This document shows positions 35,990 to 48,100 of a stretch of 64,000 nt of DNA, in pieces; the stretch's first letter is position 1, and every line of letters begins with the position of its first letter. Location: NCBI GenBank assembly GCA_029532415.1, contig JAQOTA010000059.1, forward strand, positions 744,001 through 808,000. The letters are read 5' to 3'. The stretch comes from Marasmius tenuissimus (taxonomy: Eukaryota; Basidiomycota; Agaricomycetes; Agaricales; Marasmiaceae). The notes beneath the pieces are model-generated. The model saw only the letters and a program-made list of their open reading frames with translations. It had not been told where the DNA came from and made no database searches. The position numbers were made by a program, and so were the translations under genes.

Positions 35990-36801
35990 ATGAAAGAGGC
36001 TACGATGGAGGAAATTGGTGAGTTCGATAGCAAAACCACGATGGATCATATACTTATGACGAGTTGATCATTAGATCAGTTGTCGGATATGTCGGATTCC
36101 GAAACCATGTGCTCGGACTCGGAAACTTGCGTGTCTGACACAGAGACCGTGGTAGATGGCCTTGTCTTTCCCACCGGTATTGTGGACAACAGCATCTCCA
36201 CCCGCTACATCGATGATTCCACTCCATACCTCACTCGAAAGCGTTATAATGACCACGACGAGTTGAAGAAGAAAGATCCAAGAGCATGGCCCCTCCTTCC
36301 ACCAGCTGCTTCAATCGAGTTCTCGTTTCGTGACTTCACCTCTTCCCTTGGTTGCGCCTTTCTCGTGGCTTTGCATACCCCCATCTCTCGCACCACTGAG
36401 GGATCTGCCGATGAATTTAGATCGATCGCAAAGGAATTGAAAGTCAGGTTTGACCCCTCAGTTCCAGAATATAAGGAGTCGTCGGGAAATGAGCTCGAGG
36501 TGAAGCGGATGCTTCTTACGAGCGTGCTGAAGTGGGCTGAACGTTGGAAGGAAATTCCCGACGGAGTGAGCAGGAAATTGTTGTACAGTGTACGTGTAAA
36601 GACCTCATCTACAAAAATTTCACTACTGATACTCTGTTTCAGGACCTCATCAAATTCATTCGGATCGCAGCTCAAGAGAAAATGATTGAAGACAGGGAGA
36701 TGAGAATATACGGAATAGAGGGGATGTGCTATGGCGAGGCAGACTGGCGTGCAGTGATGGCAGCAGACCTTGCTGCGAGCAGATGGGCTGGGTGGAGATA
36801 A
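35990..36801 (+). CDS. KDZ-cargo protein with acidic Ser/Asp/Glu N-terminus
   Basis: Exons 35990-36017, 36075-36589 and 36643-36801 give 233 residues. The first intron is phase 1 and rejoins as MKEATMEEIDQLSDMSDSET. The N-terminus is a dense acidic Ser/Asp/Glu/Thr stretch with casein-kinase-like sites. The rest contains a globular-looking block (WPLLPPAASIEFSFRDFTSS) and a C-terminal helical block (DLIKFIRIAAQEKMIEDREM). It is the only plus-strand gene in the element and converges on the transposase gene 200 bases away. I do not recognise the family. Confidence 0.65.
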
Positions 36802-36998
36802 ACCCATCTCGTTACGAAGCCTCTCTTGATACCTGTAACCATCTCAGTCTGTAGCGTTCATCTGTAACCGTCTTAGCGTAACTGTAGCCAGATATCAAGT
36901 CTGAAAATCTCTTGTTCTTTCGTTTGTTGTGTGAGTGTTAATACAAAATGCAGTTAATATAAGTACAATGGACATGAGCGAAGGAATGATGAGTATGA

Positions 36999-39900
36999 TT
37001 ACACGGGGACAGTGCGTATAAGTCGTGCGAGAAATTTACGGAACTGTCCGATACCCTCTTCTGTTATTGGTGCAAAGTCAAACCCACGCACAAGGGTCGC
37101 GATGAGCCATAGAACCCAGACCCCACAATCATGAGTGTTGTGCTGCAACTGGCCAACCTGGAGAGGCTTCGCAATCCAACTTGACAGGACCGCGAGCGAA
37201 GGGGAGACCGGAAGTCCCTGATCCTTTGCCAGGGTAGCCAGCCGGCAAACAACTCGTTGTATATCCTATTCACCAACATGTCAGTTCTCTGGCCACGATA
37301 GACCAAAGGCTCTTACCAGTAACCAATCTGAGATAAATGAACGATGGCCAAAGCTGTCGAACACATGAATCTCTTCAGCCTCCACCCTTATCACCGCCAG
37401 TGCCCAATGTTGTGTTGTCTTGTCGTGGATGGGTAAGATCCAGACCGGCCTCCTCCAGTACTGTGACCCGCGATTGTATCGCCAAGCAGCATCAAGTGAC
37501 GAGTCATTGTTTCGAAGGAGCTGAGGTATAACGTGTGAGGAGAGGATAGCGCATTCGTCATCTTGGGTTTGAAATGCTTGCTGAAGGAGGATAGCACAAC
37601 CATTCACCAACTCGTCGTCTAGCCAACGTTGCGGATGGTCGATCCTCGCCAGCTGCGCACCGCCAAATGTGTACTGAAGTCGGGATGTCGACCAAACGGA
37701 TCGGGGTGCACTCCAAGCCACGCATTTACCAACGAACGGGTAACATTTCACCCCAGTCCATAGTGTTGCATCCATTCGAAGAGGATCCTAGACGACCAAA
37801 GGTCATCAGTACAAATAGCACTGTTGCGTTGAGAGAAAACAGAAACCTACCGGCATCTCCCAAACAAGACGAAGTGATTCCTCCGCATCGTCCGAGTCCA
37901 CGTCGTCATTGATAACATCCTGCAGCGCTATACGTTCGCCGACAATCTCGACCTCATCGTCCTCGTCCTCCAAATCATCCTCGTTGGGTTCCTGATTGTT
38001 GGGCGCAGCAGCTCTGTGTGTAGTACTGGTATTGGGGTCCACAGGCTGGTACGGGGTTGATGATGGTGCGTCTGCCTGGGCCATATCTGTGTTGTGGGCC
38101 TGGGCTTGAGACGGTGGTGATGGCAATGCGGTGCCGACTCGAGCTTGATATGTTGCTGTCTCACACGTCGATGGCGAGGCAACCCATCGTTCGACCAACT
38201 GTATCTGATCGCGGAATACAGCCACAGGAACAAATGGATTCGACCAAGTGTCAATGAGCAGCAAATGGTCTGCGAGCCACAACCTGATGACAGAACGATA
38301 TTTGACATCTAGGGACGGGTCAGAGAAACGAAACAAAATGGGCCGAGGACACATACAGCGTTGATCCTGAGACATGAGCTTTAAGGCCTGGAGCTCATCC
38401 CGGAACCAGTGACAGAGGTTCTTCGCCTCCATCTGAAGGCGGATCCTCTCCTCAGCGCAATGGTCGAGCGCCAGGACCGCTCGTATACCCTTTCGTACAT
38501 CGTCGTCGACGAGCCACTTTGGTGGGACTACGTCCTCACAGATCCAAACATCCTCCCAGAGGTGAGATGTTTCCATATCCCGGAGGGTTGTAAGCTGCGT
38601 CGGGAGCCTCTTCGGTACCGGAATACAATACCCCGGTCGATGTCCCTCCTCAAGCTCGGTAACGTATTGATTGAACTTTCGTATGAGGGTCTCGAACGCC
38701 CCCTTCCGTCTTGCAATAGCATCGCGAGTGACCTGGTGCGCCTTGGTACCTGTTCAATTGCACTGAGCACCAGTACCAGCACACACCCATTGTCTTCACC
38801 TACCTAAAGCCTCGTGCATACCACCGACAGCCATGTCCAGCTTGTCCCACTCAAAGAAACTCCCTATCGCCTTCTTTCGAATTGTAATCTTGAGGTCTCG
38901 TGCGAGAATAAGCTTGTGGAGGTAATCAAGAGGCAAGTTCTTGAGTTCAGGATACTCGTCGTTGATGTTGAGCGACGAGTACAGTGCCTCTGCCTCTGAC
39001 TTTAGTTTGCGGTGGGTGGCTTCAAGATTCTGAAGGATAAACGTGGCGTCGGAGGGGGGGTAATCCATCATTCGGATAGCCGCCTTCGCCTCCGCAATCT
39101 CCTCGTCGAGGGCATCGATCTGAGCTTGAAGCTGAAGAACCTTTGCCAGCACTTTCTTGAGACGGGCTGGTGCGACTGTGGAGATCAAGACATGAGTATA
39201 CGATCCCTGAGTGGAAACGGAATAACACGCACGGGACCGACTCGAAGATTGTTCAGATAGCTGCGCTTCCCAGTGCTTGAGAAGCTCTTCTACAGTGTAT
39301 GAGAGCTCACGGAGAGTGCGAACGGCATCTCCCTCCTTCTTCTGCACATTCTTGTGGATTTTGCGTCGCACCCACTTGCCCAAGTCCTCCCGAATGTCCC
39401 TAGCTATCGCATCGCATTGCCGGTCCAGCATCCATATACGTACGGCACGCTGTCGTATCTAAGCATTCCAAGCGCCATGAAAAGGTAGCTGAAACTCACC
39501 GATGCACGCCGTTCGAGCCCTATCAATTTTCGGAGCCGGGACCACAAGCGTTCCGTCCCCTCCCCATCTGTGATTCCGAGACCCGGGCGCAATCTGGGGT
39601 TGTAGTGGAGTTGACAGTGCCACTGGTGGCCGTACGCATGGAGTAGGGCAGTCGCAAACTGTAGTCGAGAGGCGATCCCATCGGGGAAGAAATCATACTG
39701 CAAAGATAAATTAGCGGACTCGAATAGAGTTGAAAGGGGGTGTTTCACCATGCGGGTACTTCGGTCAAGGACACATGCAATATCATAGAGAGCAGCGACC
39801 GTGGCCCACAGTGGTAACATCAGGAAGAGTGCCTCTAACAAGGCGACTGCATCCTTTTGCTGCTCCCCAGGCGTGTCAATAGACGTAACGAAGATGGGAA

Positions 39901-41661
39901 TGTCGTGTCGACAGACGAGGGCCATAAGCCCGTTCTCGTCGAAGATGTCGTTAGGCTTCTTTTGTGAATCCCCTTTCGCTGCCTTGTACGCATCCCTGTC
40001 TGAGTCCACCACATCGTCGGGCACAACCACCTCTCGAGGCTTTGGAGGCCGTCCCCTTGCTTCCGTCAGGCGTTCCCCGACTGACTTGACGAATTCCTTT
40101 GACAGGAACCGAACGGAGCTATGAAAGGGCTTCCCGTCGCCACCGGATTTAAGGTGTCGGTGGTGGAAGTTGCCATCAAGCGCAACGTGAATGTCCCTGC
40201 CTCTGAAGCATGGTGAATATACATACACGACAGAGAAAGGTGGGGTTGAACTTACTGTTGAAAGCTCCGCCCAAACTCGCTTCCCCCGAAGCAAGCAGGG
40301 CACAATCGTTGGAGGTATGGGTGGCAGGCTCCCGATTGCAACGGCGACGGCGATCCAGACGAGGTACTGTTGTCGGTTGTGGTGGTGGGAGGAGATTGAG
40401 TGGGCGATGCGGGTTGAGACGGAGAGGGAATGGAAGTTGATGACGGATTGACACCCGAGGTAGCACTCGGATTAGCACTCGGTGTTGTACTGGATGTAGC
40501 AGCTGCACCCGTGGTCGTGCTTGCGGCCGAGGTAGTATCGGACGCAGTGAGGGTAACTGAGGGGTTTGGAGTAGCCTTCGCGGATGAGACTATGTCAAAG
40601 GCCTTGGAGCGGGATAAGGTCGACGGAAGAGAGGATATGGTATCGGGGAGTTTGGGGAGAGTTTCCTTTAGCGCATCGACCTTCTCGGTGACGTGCCTTT
40701 CGATCGCAACGACCAGAGCATCATACCACTGAAGGGAGTGCCCAAGACCTCTACGAATGGGATCCTGTAAGGCTTCCCCCTATGAATGACCTATGAGCGT
40801 CGGAAGTGCACAGAGTCGAACGGAACCTACAGTCGGGCTGCAAAGGCGAAATCCGCGACGCCTATATACCATTGCCAAGCCACCCGCAAGGGCTGTGACA
40901 GCATCCGATGAAAACTGGCATAGGGTTTGATAGAAATCGAGAAGGGCAATGGAGATTGCCATCCGAGGTTGCGAAGGAGCGGTTGGGAATAGTCCGTGTG
41001 CGACAAGTACCTGGGGGAGGCTTTGACACCGACAATGATGGAACTTCTTGACTTGATGAGCTAAATGCTTGCAGGTTAGCATCACAATAATCAAGCAGAA
41101 AAGGAGAAACATACAATCAAATTTAATAACCTGAATGTCAGCCTCGAGAATGATACAGCTACCGGTAGCGCAAGGGCTGGGGCCGTCAAAACTCTCCAAA
41201 ACCTTCCCTACCGTCCTGTCTCTGAAAGTGAGGAGAGGTTCAACCAACGTCGGTAAAAGCCCCTGCCACCGCTCAGCAGAATCCTTCCGCGGCTGCTTGA
41301 CTGGTGAGGCCGCTGTCGGTAGGGGTAATGGATCGTCGAATGCAATCGATGAAGAACCTGCCATCATGTTCTCATCGTCATCGGGGTCTTGCGGCACGTC
41401 CCCACCATCCGATTCAACAAGGGGGTCCATCGTATCTGCGGGCAAATTCCCAGACTGGCCATTCGAGGGCCCAAGAGACGCGTCGTCTTCCGGTTTCGCG
41501 ACGGGTTTCGAGCGATTTCGCAAGATGTCGAGCTGAGCCTTCATATTCTTCTTGCGTAAGACTTGCAGGTCGAAGGTGAGTACCTCCCTATCGCTTTTCT
41601 TCCTTTTTTTTTGCGGGCTGGGGACCGATCGACCAAGAACCGCACGCTTTGCATTGCCCAT
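36999..41661 (-). CDS. KDZ transposase with CxC1-like cluster and C-terminal Ulp1 protease
   Basis: At least eight exons join in frame; checked introns include 41061-41114, 40780-40830, 40203-40255 and 39698-39748. The order is: a basic, acidic and Pro-rich N-terminus; a CxC1-like cysteine cluster (CATGSC, then HQVKKFHHCRCQSLPQVLV); a Ser/Thr/Pro linker; a CPACFGG motif; and the KDZ catalytic domain. That domain has VALDGNFHHRHL, YDIACVLDR, then HAYGHQWHCQLHYNPR and DGEGTERLWSRLRKLIG. A long coiled-coil region (39.4-38.5 kb) and an acidic linker follow. The C-terminus is a C48/Ulp1 peptidase with the triad pattern QHWALAVI (His), HVFDSFGH (Asp) and QLQHNTHDCGVWVLW (Gln, Cys). KDZ transposases move DNA by cut and paste. 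The Ulp1 part may process SUMO, by family inference. All key motifs are intact. Confidence 0.86.
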
Positions 41662-41800
41662 CGAGCAAGGGAGAGGAGAGTAGAGGAGGTTATTGATATT
41701 ATATGTGGTATACGAGGTACAGATACGAAAGGAACGGAAGGCTTTCGTCGTGCGGTACGCGTTGAGCGTGTCGACGATGGTGGTGAGAGGGAACAGGAAT

Positions 41801-41913
41801 GTGACGGCATCGCACGTATCGGTCCGAGAGGAGGCCTCCTAGGCCCATTTCCCACGTACAAAGAAGCAGCCCAATTAGGGTTTCGGCGCCTGTCACAAGT
41901 GCTGCCTAAGGTG
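41801..41913 (-). repeat. Right terminal inverted repeat of the KDZ element
   Basis: Inverted partner of 29443-29555, ending CCTAAGGTG. The transposase start at 41661 lies 140 bases inside it. Confidence 0.85.
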
Positions 41914-41921
41914 GACTATGG
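41914..41921 (+). repeat. Target-site duplication, right copy (KDZ element)
   Basis: GACTATGG, identical to 29435-29442. Confidence 0.85.
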
Positions 41922-42085
41922 ACCACCCATAGAGTGATCCACGTGATCCACGTGCATTCGTTATCCATTGCCCGTGCACTACGGCCCGATCATACCGAGC
42001 GTCACATCGTTTGGTTTGTGTGTGTTTACTGGTGGTTCAGTTTATTTCTGTGTTTTTCCGTGTTCATCCTGGATATACTGACGCG

Positions 42086-44685
42086 ATGGCTGGACCCGGT
42101 ACGGCCCTTTTTAACTGTGACTAAAATACCCTGATCGTTTTCCCACAGATGTTGAACTCACCTTCATGCTCTCGGTCTTCGTTGAGCTTCGAAAGAGAAA
42201 CAAAGCCTCGCAATATTTCTTTAGGGATAGCGACAAAGTAGAGGGCCAATGTGATCAAGAGAATTGGTGGGATCGAGTGTCCCAAATAGTGGGTGGCGAC
42301 ATTGAATGGCCACCGAAGAAGAGGGTCCGTGCAGACAAATGGGCTAGGCTTAACCTCTCGCCGAAACAAGACTTCAAAGATGGGATCCGACGCATGAAGA
42401 AGGCCCTCAGCACGTACCGGTCCGGCAAACGCAAAGAGATTGCACAAAAAAACGCTGGTGTCGTGAAGAAAAATAATAAGAGGCAACGCAAGTCGCCACC
42501 AGGCGATGGACGTTGTTCACGTTCAACCCATTCACCACGCAAAAAACAATCCAGCGTTCCGACTTCATCATTGACTCGAGAGAACACGCCTTTTCAGATT
42601 CAGCAACCGGAAGAACCGTCTGTGAGTCCAAACTTGTATCATCTTGCCTGTCGAATCACTTATGAACGGAGTCCATACGTGATATGACCCAGGCTAGTTC
42701 AAAATCATGTGCAGGGGAACTGCCGGCTGCCCAATCACCAGCACAACCAACGATCGTGAGGAAATTCGTTTATGGACAGTCATCCAGTTTGAATATTAAT
42801 GACCTCAACCAGTACAACTTGGTTTCAGGTGAAGACAAAACGAGGTCGGAGGACGTCATCAGATGGGAAAGCCCGACTGGCCAGGTGGTTATCACCCGAT
42901 ACCCAGTGCTGTTGAACGATGGAGGAAAGAATAAATTCTGGAAGGTGAGCTCATTGATCCTCCACTCTGGTATAACTTGGATGCGATTGTGTATTATCCC
43001 GGCAGGCTGGGAGGTTCTTAGCCAATCTAGCGTCATTAGGGATAGCAGCCGAAGAGTGTGATGATCTAACGACTATCTCGCGGGGCGGACAATCAGAAAC
43101 CGACATCATTCAATCCGCAATGCCATCCCTCGCCGTTGGTCGACCTGTGATTGTGTGGGGCCCGAGAGACAAGGATAGTTGGAGGAACGGCGTGAGCAAA
43201 CTACGAGGCAGTGGCACGATTGAGAAACGGCGGATATGTGAAGTATTTGGTATGGACATTTTTTCATTGTTTACCGCCTCCCTCCAAGAATGTACCTTTT
43301 GTAGACTTCGAGGCCAACGAAGAGAAAGCCATCAGGGGTTCCCCTCCGGATCCCACCGTGGACGACGCTAAATATGAGAAGATTTTGGACACGTCTGTCA
43401 CAACCAGGAATGACGATGCGTGGTATCTACCACAGTTGACCAATCCCGATAGTGACGATGATCTCCGAGAAAACATTACATTCGCGGCGTTGATGGAACG
43501 ACTGGAGGATGGTAATAGTACCAACTATGCCCTCGATGTGCCTTCGAGCGGACACACGGGAATAACATACGGGTACGTGCTTATCACCCTCTCCGCCTGA
43601 AAACTTCTAATGTTCTTGACCAGTGCGCTTGACGACTTGGATCGTGCTATCAACAACAGCAAGGTATTCAAGACCGAGGCCGTTGCGTGGCCAGATAAGA
43701 TCTGGGGTCTTGTACACGGATCCCCAGTTATATCCTGGTGGCACCACGATTCGGACGGTAAAATGACCGTCGTGAACGCGGAATCTGGCGCAAAAATATG
43801 GTCTGTGTTCCTCCCCAATCCGGAACTGACGGAGCAGGAGGTCCGCGACGTCCAACTCTGGCTCTCCCAATCCAAAGACAAGCTTCCGAAAGACAGGTTC
43901 GGGAAAGTAGTGAACTTGTTCTTGTTGCCTGGGGATACGTTGTGAGACACTCATGACGTCTTGTCATAGAACCAGTTACTCACGACCATATCGCAGGATC
44001 ATGCCGCCTGGCCTTTTACACCTCGTCTATACACCTGTGCCCTCGGTCTTCAGCGGATCGTCATTTTGGAACTACCAAACCTTGCACCTCACAGGGGCAT
44101 CACTTCGTGCAGATAGCCAGCTCGCAGAGTACCTCACGAATGTTGATCATGACTATGCACTCATTTTTCGGAGTCTCGTACGATTGGCGCTGTCTACCGC
44201 CATTGTGGAGAGATTCGGTAAGAGACTTCCAAATCATTCACGTCGGGGACTCATGCACCTTGACAGTTACCCATAGGGCTGTCGTGTACAGCCTATACGA
44301 TATGCTCGTTAATTTCCGAGACTATACATACGTTTCCAAACACGATCAGGACTACAAGGACAAGAAAACACAATTTTCTACCAAACGCCGGAAAGGGAAA
44401 GGTGGTGCCGTCGTCCCTGCGAACGAACGGCAGCTTATTGAAGAGGTGAAGCGAGACAGAGTAAAGATGATGAAGGATACACTTTGGCTGGAGCCCGCCA
44501 TCTCGCTATTGGAAGAGATCATCAGAGCGGGTGGGGAAACGGTTGACAATCGAGAGGGAGAAAGGGGCCCCGATAGCAAACGCCGGCTACAACGACTCGC
44601 TATGACAAGTTCCTGGAGGAGCCCCGGCGCCGTAATCGAGATTGACCGAGATGCTTTGTTAAATCACCTGATGGGCTTTGTGTAG
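42086..44685 (+). CDS. JmjC-like 2OG-Fe(II) oxygenase
   Basis: Several exons join in frame, starting with a 13-base first exon (ATGGCTGGACCCG) spliced to 42149. The N-terminal region is helical and basic, with a conserved-looking WWDRVSQIVGGDIEWP block. The middle contains VIVWGPRDKDSW. The catalytic-looking part is at 43.6-44.1 kb: PVISWWHHDSDGKMTVV supplies the His-x-Asp iron ligands. Then come AKIWSVFLPN, LLPGDTL spliced to IMPPGLLHLVYTP (distal His), and a Gly-Ser-Ser-Phe-Trp turn. This order matches JmjC/cupin-type dioxygenases, which usually act on proteins (histone demethylation or hydroxylation). Agaricomycetes carry many unnamed members, often near mobile DNA. The C-terminus is basic and Lys-rich. 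The substrate is unknown. Confidence 0.74.
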
Positions 44686-44819
44686 TTGTAGAAGCTAAGT
44701 CTGAATAGATGACGGTCAGCAAACATCCCTCGTACGAAGTAAACACCATAATGTCACACATGGATTTGAGTTACGTCTGCAATTGTTAGCAGGCATTTGG
44801 CTGAGTGGTTTAGTGACCT

Positions 44820-44878
44820 CGCGAACGGAGGGCCAATTGTTGGCAGGGTCGAGATCGACCCTCACTATGTCGTTCGCG
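44820..44878 (+). other. Nested inverted repeats forming a three-way-junction-like structure
   Basis: An outer perfect 8 bp stem (CGCGAACG at 44820-44827 with CGTTCGCG at 44871-44878) encloses two perfect hairpins: GCCAATTGTTGGC (44832-44844) and GGGTCGAGATCGACCC (44846-44861). The element lies between the JmjC-like gene and the 3' end of the Helitron gene. It could be a structured RNA, a cruciform used by a transposon end, or chance. Confidence 0.45.
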
Positions 44879-45198
44879 TATAGGTCCGAACACATTTTTG
44901 TCGATTGCAACGAAATAAATGTACTAAAAATGTACTAAAGGAATCTAATCAAACTCAACCAGTAAAACTGCTCATCTTATTGCTGCGAAAAACCTCAAAT
45001 ACGAACCACGGATGGACGCGGGAAAGCGGACCCGGAAGTACCTCACACAATGAGACCCAGAAAAAACCGGACGGACCCGGAAACCAAACAGGCCACTGAC
45101 GGGACAGCCAAAACACGCTGGCCACCCATTCTCACCGCGCTACACCTACCACTCAGAAATCGCCTTTATAATCAATAACTACAACAATAAATGTCCTT

Positions 45199-48100
45199 CT
45201 ATCTCAATACATACATGGCTCCGTTAGCGACACGCCCATCTAATATGTTCAAATCCAACTCTGCGTAATGACCCTCGTAAACCAAATCGTGGGCTTCGTG
45301 CCCTAAACCATCATACTTCCAAGAATTACCAGAAGAGGGGTTTATGTACCGAATAGTGAAATGACCGCCTCCAAAGTAAAAGACACCAGAGAGGTGGTAT
45401 GATTCGTGATCACCTCTGTCGTTGCCATATTTGATCGTTGGAAGAATAGATATACGGACATCTGGGTCAGTCGCAGGGGGGAAATGCAAAGATAAGATTG
45501 ATGGATGTCTCCGCGGAACGTCATGCCGAAGAAACAGTTCTTGGCAGGTTGTACATTTAAACCTAGTGCCTTGGATGCCCAACAAAGCACTTATCAACTG
45601 AGGAGTAGCACTAACATTTACAATATTCCGTTCAAATGCACTTGTGACTTTCGGCCTCGTCCGTTTTTGTGTCGTGCAATTATCACAAAGATGGTAACTA
45701 TCAAACAAAGGAAGTCTGTGCTTTAAGATCTTGTCCATTATATCAAAAATGCCCGTGTACTCGTTCCAGCGAAAAGTATCAGGGAAAGATTGAATTAGGG
45801 AGGATCGAAAGCTATCACGCGCATCCTCAAGGGAAATTTTACGAAGCCTACATTGCTCGAAGGACTGGGGTAGTTGATTCATCCCAATGAATGACAACTC
45901 GGACGTGAAAACATTATCCCAATAGGTAGGATTGTTCGCCCAGATAGTATAAAATAAGGTGAATACACTGTCGTAAGCACAACTATTCGAGAACCACGCT
46001 GGTCCCAGCATATTTTGAAAAGCACGGTCAGAGTGAATTGTCATATCGCAGAGACGAGTAGTCCTAGGGGAAAAGATTCTTTTCTTTTTTGTGTCAGGGG
46101 ACGACGTCGATGCTTTCCTCGAAACAGAACGGATCCTCTTTGAAGGACCTTTCAATGTAGGAGTCGGCACGACAGTTGAGGTTGGGCTATAGGATACATT
46201 CTCTTCAATATCACGAAGAAGGTTCTGATATCTCTCTTTTGCGGTCTTGCGGCGAGTTGGGGTAATGAGAAGATCCGGGCCTACTGGGGTACCATGCAGG
46301 GTGTCAACCTCGCTGTCAGGAGTCCGAGGAAGATGTGGCACAGAGTTTGGTGGAGTTTTGTAACGGTTTTCAAGAAGGACAGCACGTATATCCAAAGGGC
46401 CGCTATTGGGTTGGGACGACATATTCACAGGTTTGAGGGGAACAGTACCTTTGGCTTGCTTTAAGTTAGGGTTCTTGGCCGACGTACTTTTCTTTGATTT
46501 ACTGGGGTCAATTTCCCACACAACCTCAGTAGGGGAGCAGTCAATTGGGAAATCCCATGCCCTCTCTGTCCAACGTAAAGGAATGGGAGTATCAGCTGGA
46601 ACATAGCCCGCACCTCTTGAATCCCGAAATGATTTAAGTAATGGTATCCTCCTATCACTGGCCATCGCTATCTCATATTCTAGTTCACCCTCGTAACTCA
46701 AACGGGTTATCTCGTCCAAAAGCTCTAACTCCCGGAATTCCCTTGTCAGGGCTCGCGTAGTGCCCCCTGTGATTTTCGATTCATCAAAGTCGCCCAAAAT
46801 GATTGTACCATCTGCAGAAGAACATCGAGAGAACACGGTGTAGTAAGAGTGGCAGCTGGTGCAGAAGGACAGGTCAATGGGATTGACCTCTCGTGTTTTG
46901 CCTTGGGAATTATAATCCGTCATTGCGAAGCACGGGAGGACTTCAACTTGTGTGCGTTGAACACGGATCATCTCACCTGAGGGGAGAGAGACCTTGGTCA
47001 AAACGTTCGAGGTAGGGACAGGTACTACGTTCTCGGGTAGCCCCGCGAACTTCACGGCCTTTGGTGGATTTACTAGAGCTACGAACAAGGTATCGAGCAC
47101 GGGACGCTTGTCTTTCCCGATACGAGAAGTCCAACAATGAATTGTTCCCTCTTGGCCTTTAGTAATGCAAAGCTCTGTGGCTAAATTAGATTTAAGCATC
47201 ACGGGCATGTCCAAGCATAGACTTAAGTGCGACGATGTTTGGGTATTCGAAGAACTTGGGGGGAGGGTCCACAAAAGTCGTTTGGTTTCGTCCGGCAAAA
47301 CAGCAGAGACATTTTTCTTTTTTTTGCGATACTGGCTAGCCTTTTGTGTGTCTTGAACATTATCAGCGTCCGGCTTCGAAACATCTTCACTAAAGAAAGT
47401 GACAAGTTTTTGATTTGTTTCTTCGGCAAAGCGCATGCTTCCTAGTCGATTGATTTCGTCCTTGTACGAATTCCTGGCAGTGATGATAGCTGCGTTTCGA
47501 AAAGGCTCCTCAGATAGTGAGGGAAGACCCTTACATTTCGAAGTTGTGTTGCATATGAGACTCCGTAAGAAACCAATGTCAGCAGCTGTACATTTTTTGA
47601 GTCTCATGTTCTCAAGGACAGTTCGAAAAACCACGTCCCTAGCTGATACGCCTTTTACTCTCATATTTTTTCTGAGTACAACAACAGTCGTGAACTCATG
47701 CCAAAGAGCCTTCCCAATTGCTTCTTCCTGCTGCTTAATAGGCGTACCCGATGTGGTATAGCCTATCTTGTCACTGAACAAGGCACCACTTGAACCACCA
47801 CAGACAGGCGGTAATTGAGCGAAGTCCCCTGCCAGTATCATGTTCATACCGCCAAAAGAGGTTGAATGTTGACATAAGGCCAAAGCTAGTCGCTTGCTGA
47901 TATTATATAGCTCCCATGCAGAGACCATTGAGATTTCATCAATGAAGAAGTAGTCCACATTTGATAACCGTTCCCTCACGACAGGGAGGCTACGATTCGA
48001 AGTGTGTTCTGTGATTCCAAGCACTGAATGGTATGTAACACCGCCAAGTAGAGAGGCAGCGCTCCCGGTGGGCGCCGCGATAAGAATCCTACCTGGCTCA

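Larger units (their letters stand above)
29443..41913. mobile_element. Complete KDZ-superfamily DNA transposon, about 12.5 kb
   Basis: The element is bounded by terminal inverted repeats of about 113 bp (CACCTTAGGCAGCACTTGTG...), with roughly five mismatches by eye, and by a perfect 8 bp target duplication. It carries a KDZ transposase with a CxC1-like cysteine cluster and a fused Ulp1-type protease (36999-41661, minus). It also carries a long proline-rich unknown gene (30422-34152, minus), a small basic/helical gene (34822-35658, minus) and an acidic-N-terminus gene (35990-36801, plus). All four genes have intact, well-spliced frames, so the element looks recently active. KDZ (Kyakuja-Dileera-Zisupton) elements are widespread in Agaricomycetes. 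Confidence 0.88.

Noticed and set aside
29443..41913. Possibility that the 12.5 kb unit is a Helitron or Crypton rather than KDZ
   Set aside because: Long terminal inverted repeats, an 8-base target duplication and the KDZ transposase motifs together fit only the KDZ superfamily.
41563..41937. 124-codon plus-strand open frame across the KDZ right end
   Set aside because: It runs antisense to the transposase start and through the terminal repeat into the flank, so it cannot be an element gene and lacks any motif.
44789..44880. tRNA-like sequence with box A-like TGGCTGAGTGG and box B-like GGGTCGAGATC
   Set aside because: The would-be acceptor ends do not pair, there is no convincing anticodon arm, and box B departs from the GGTTCGA consensus. 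The perfect nested palindrome explains the box B-like part.
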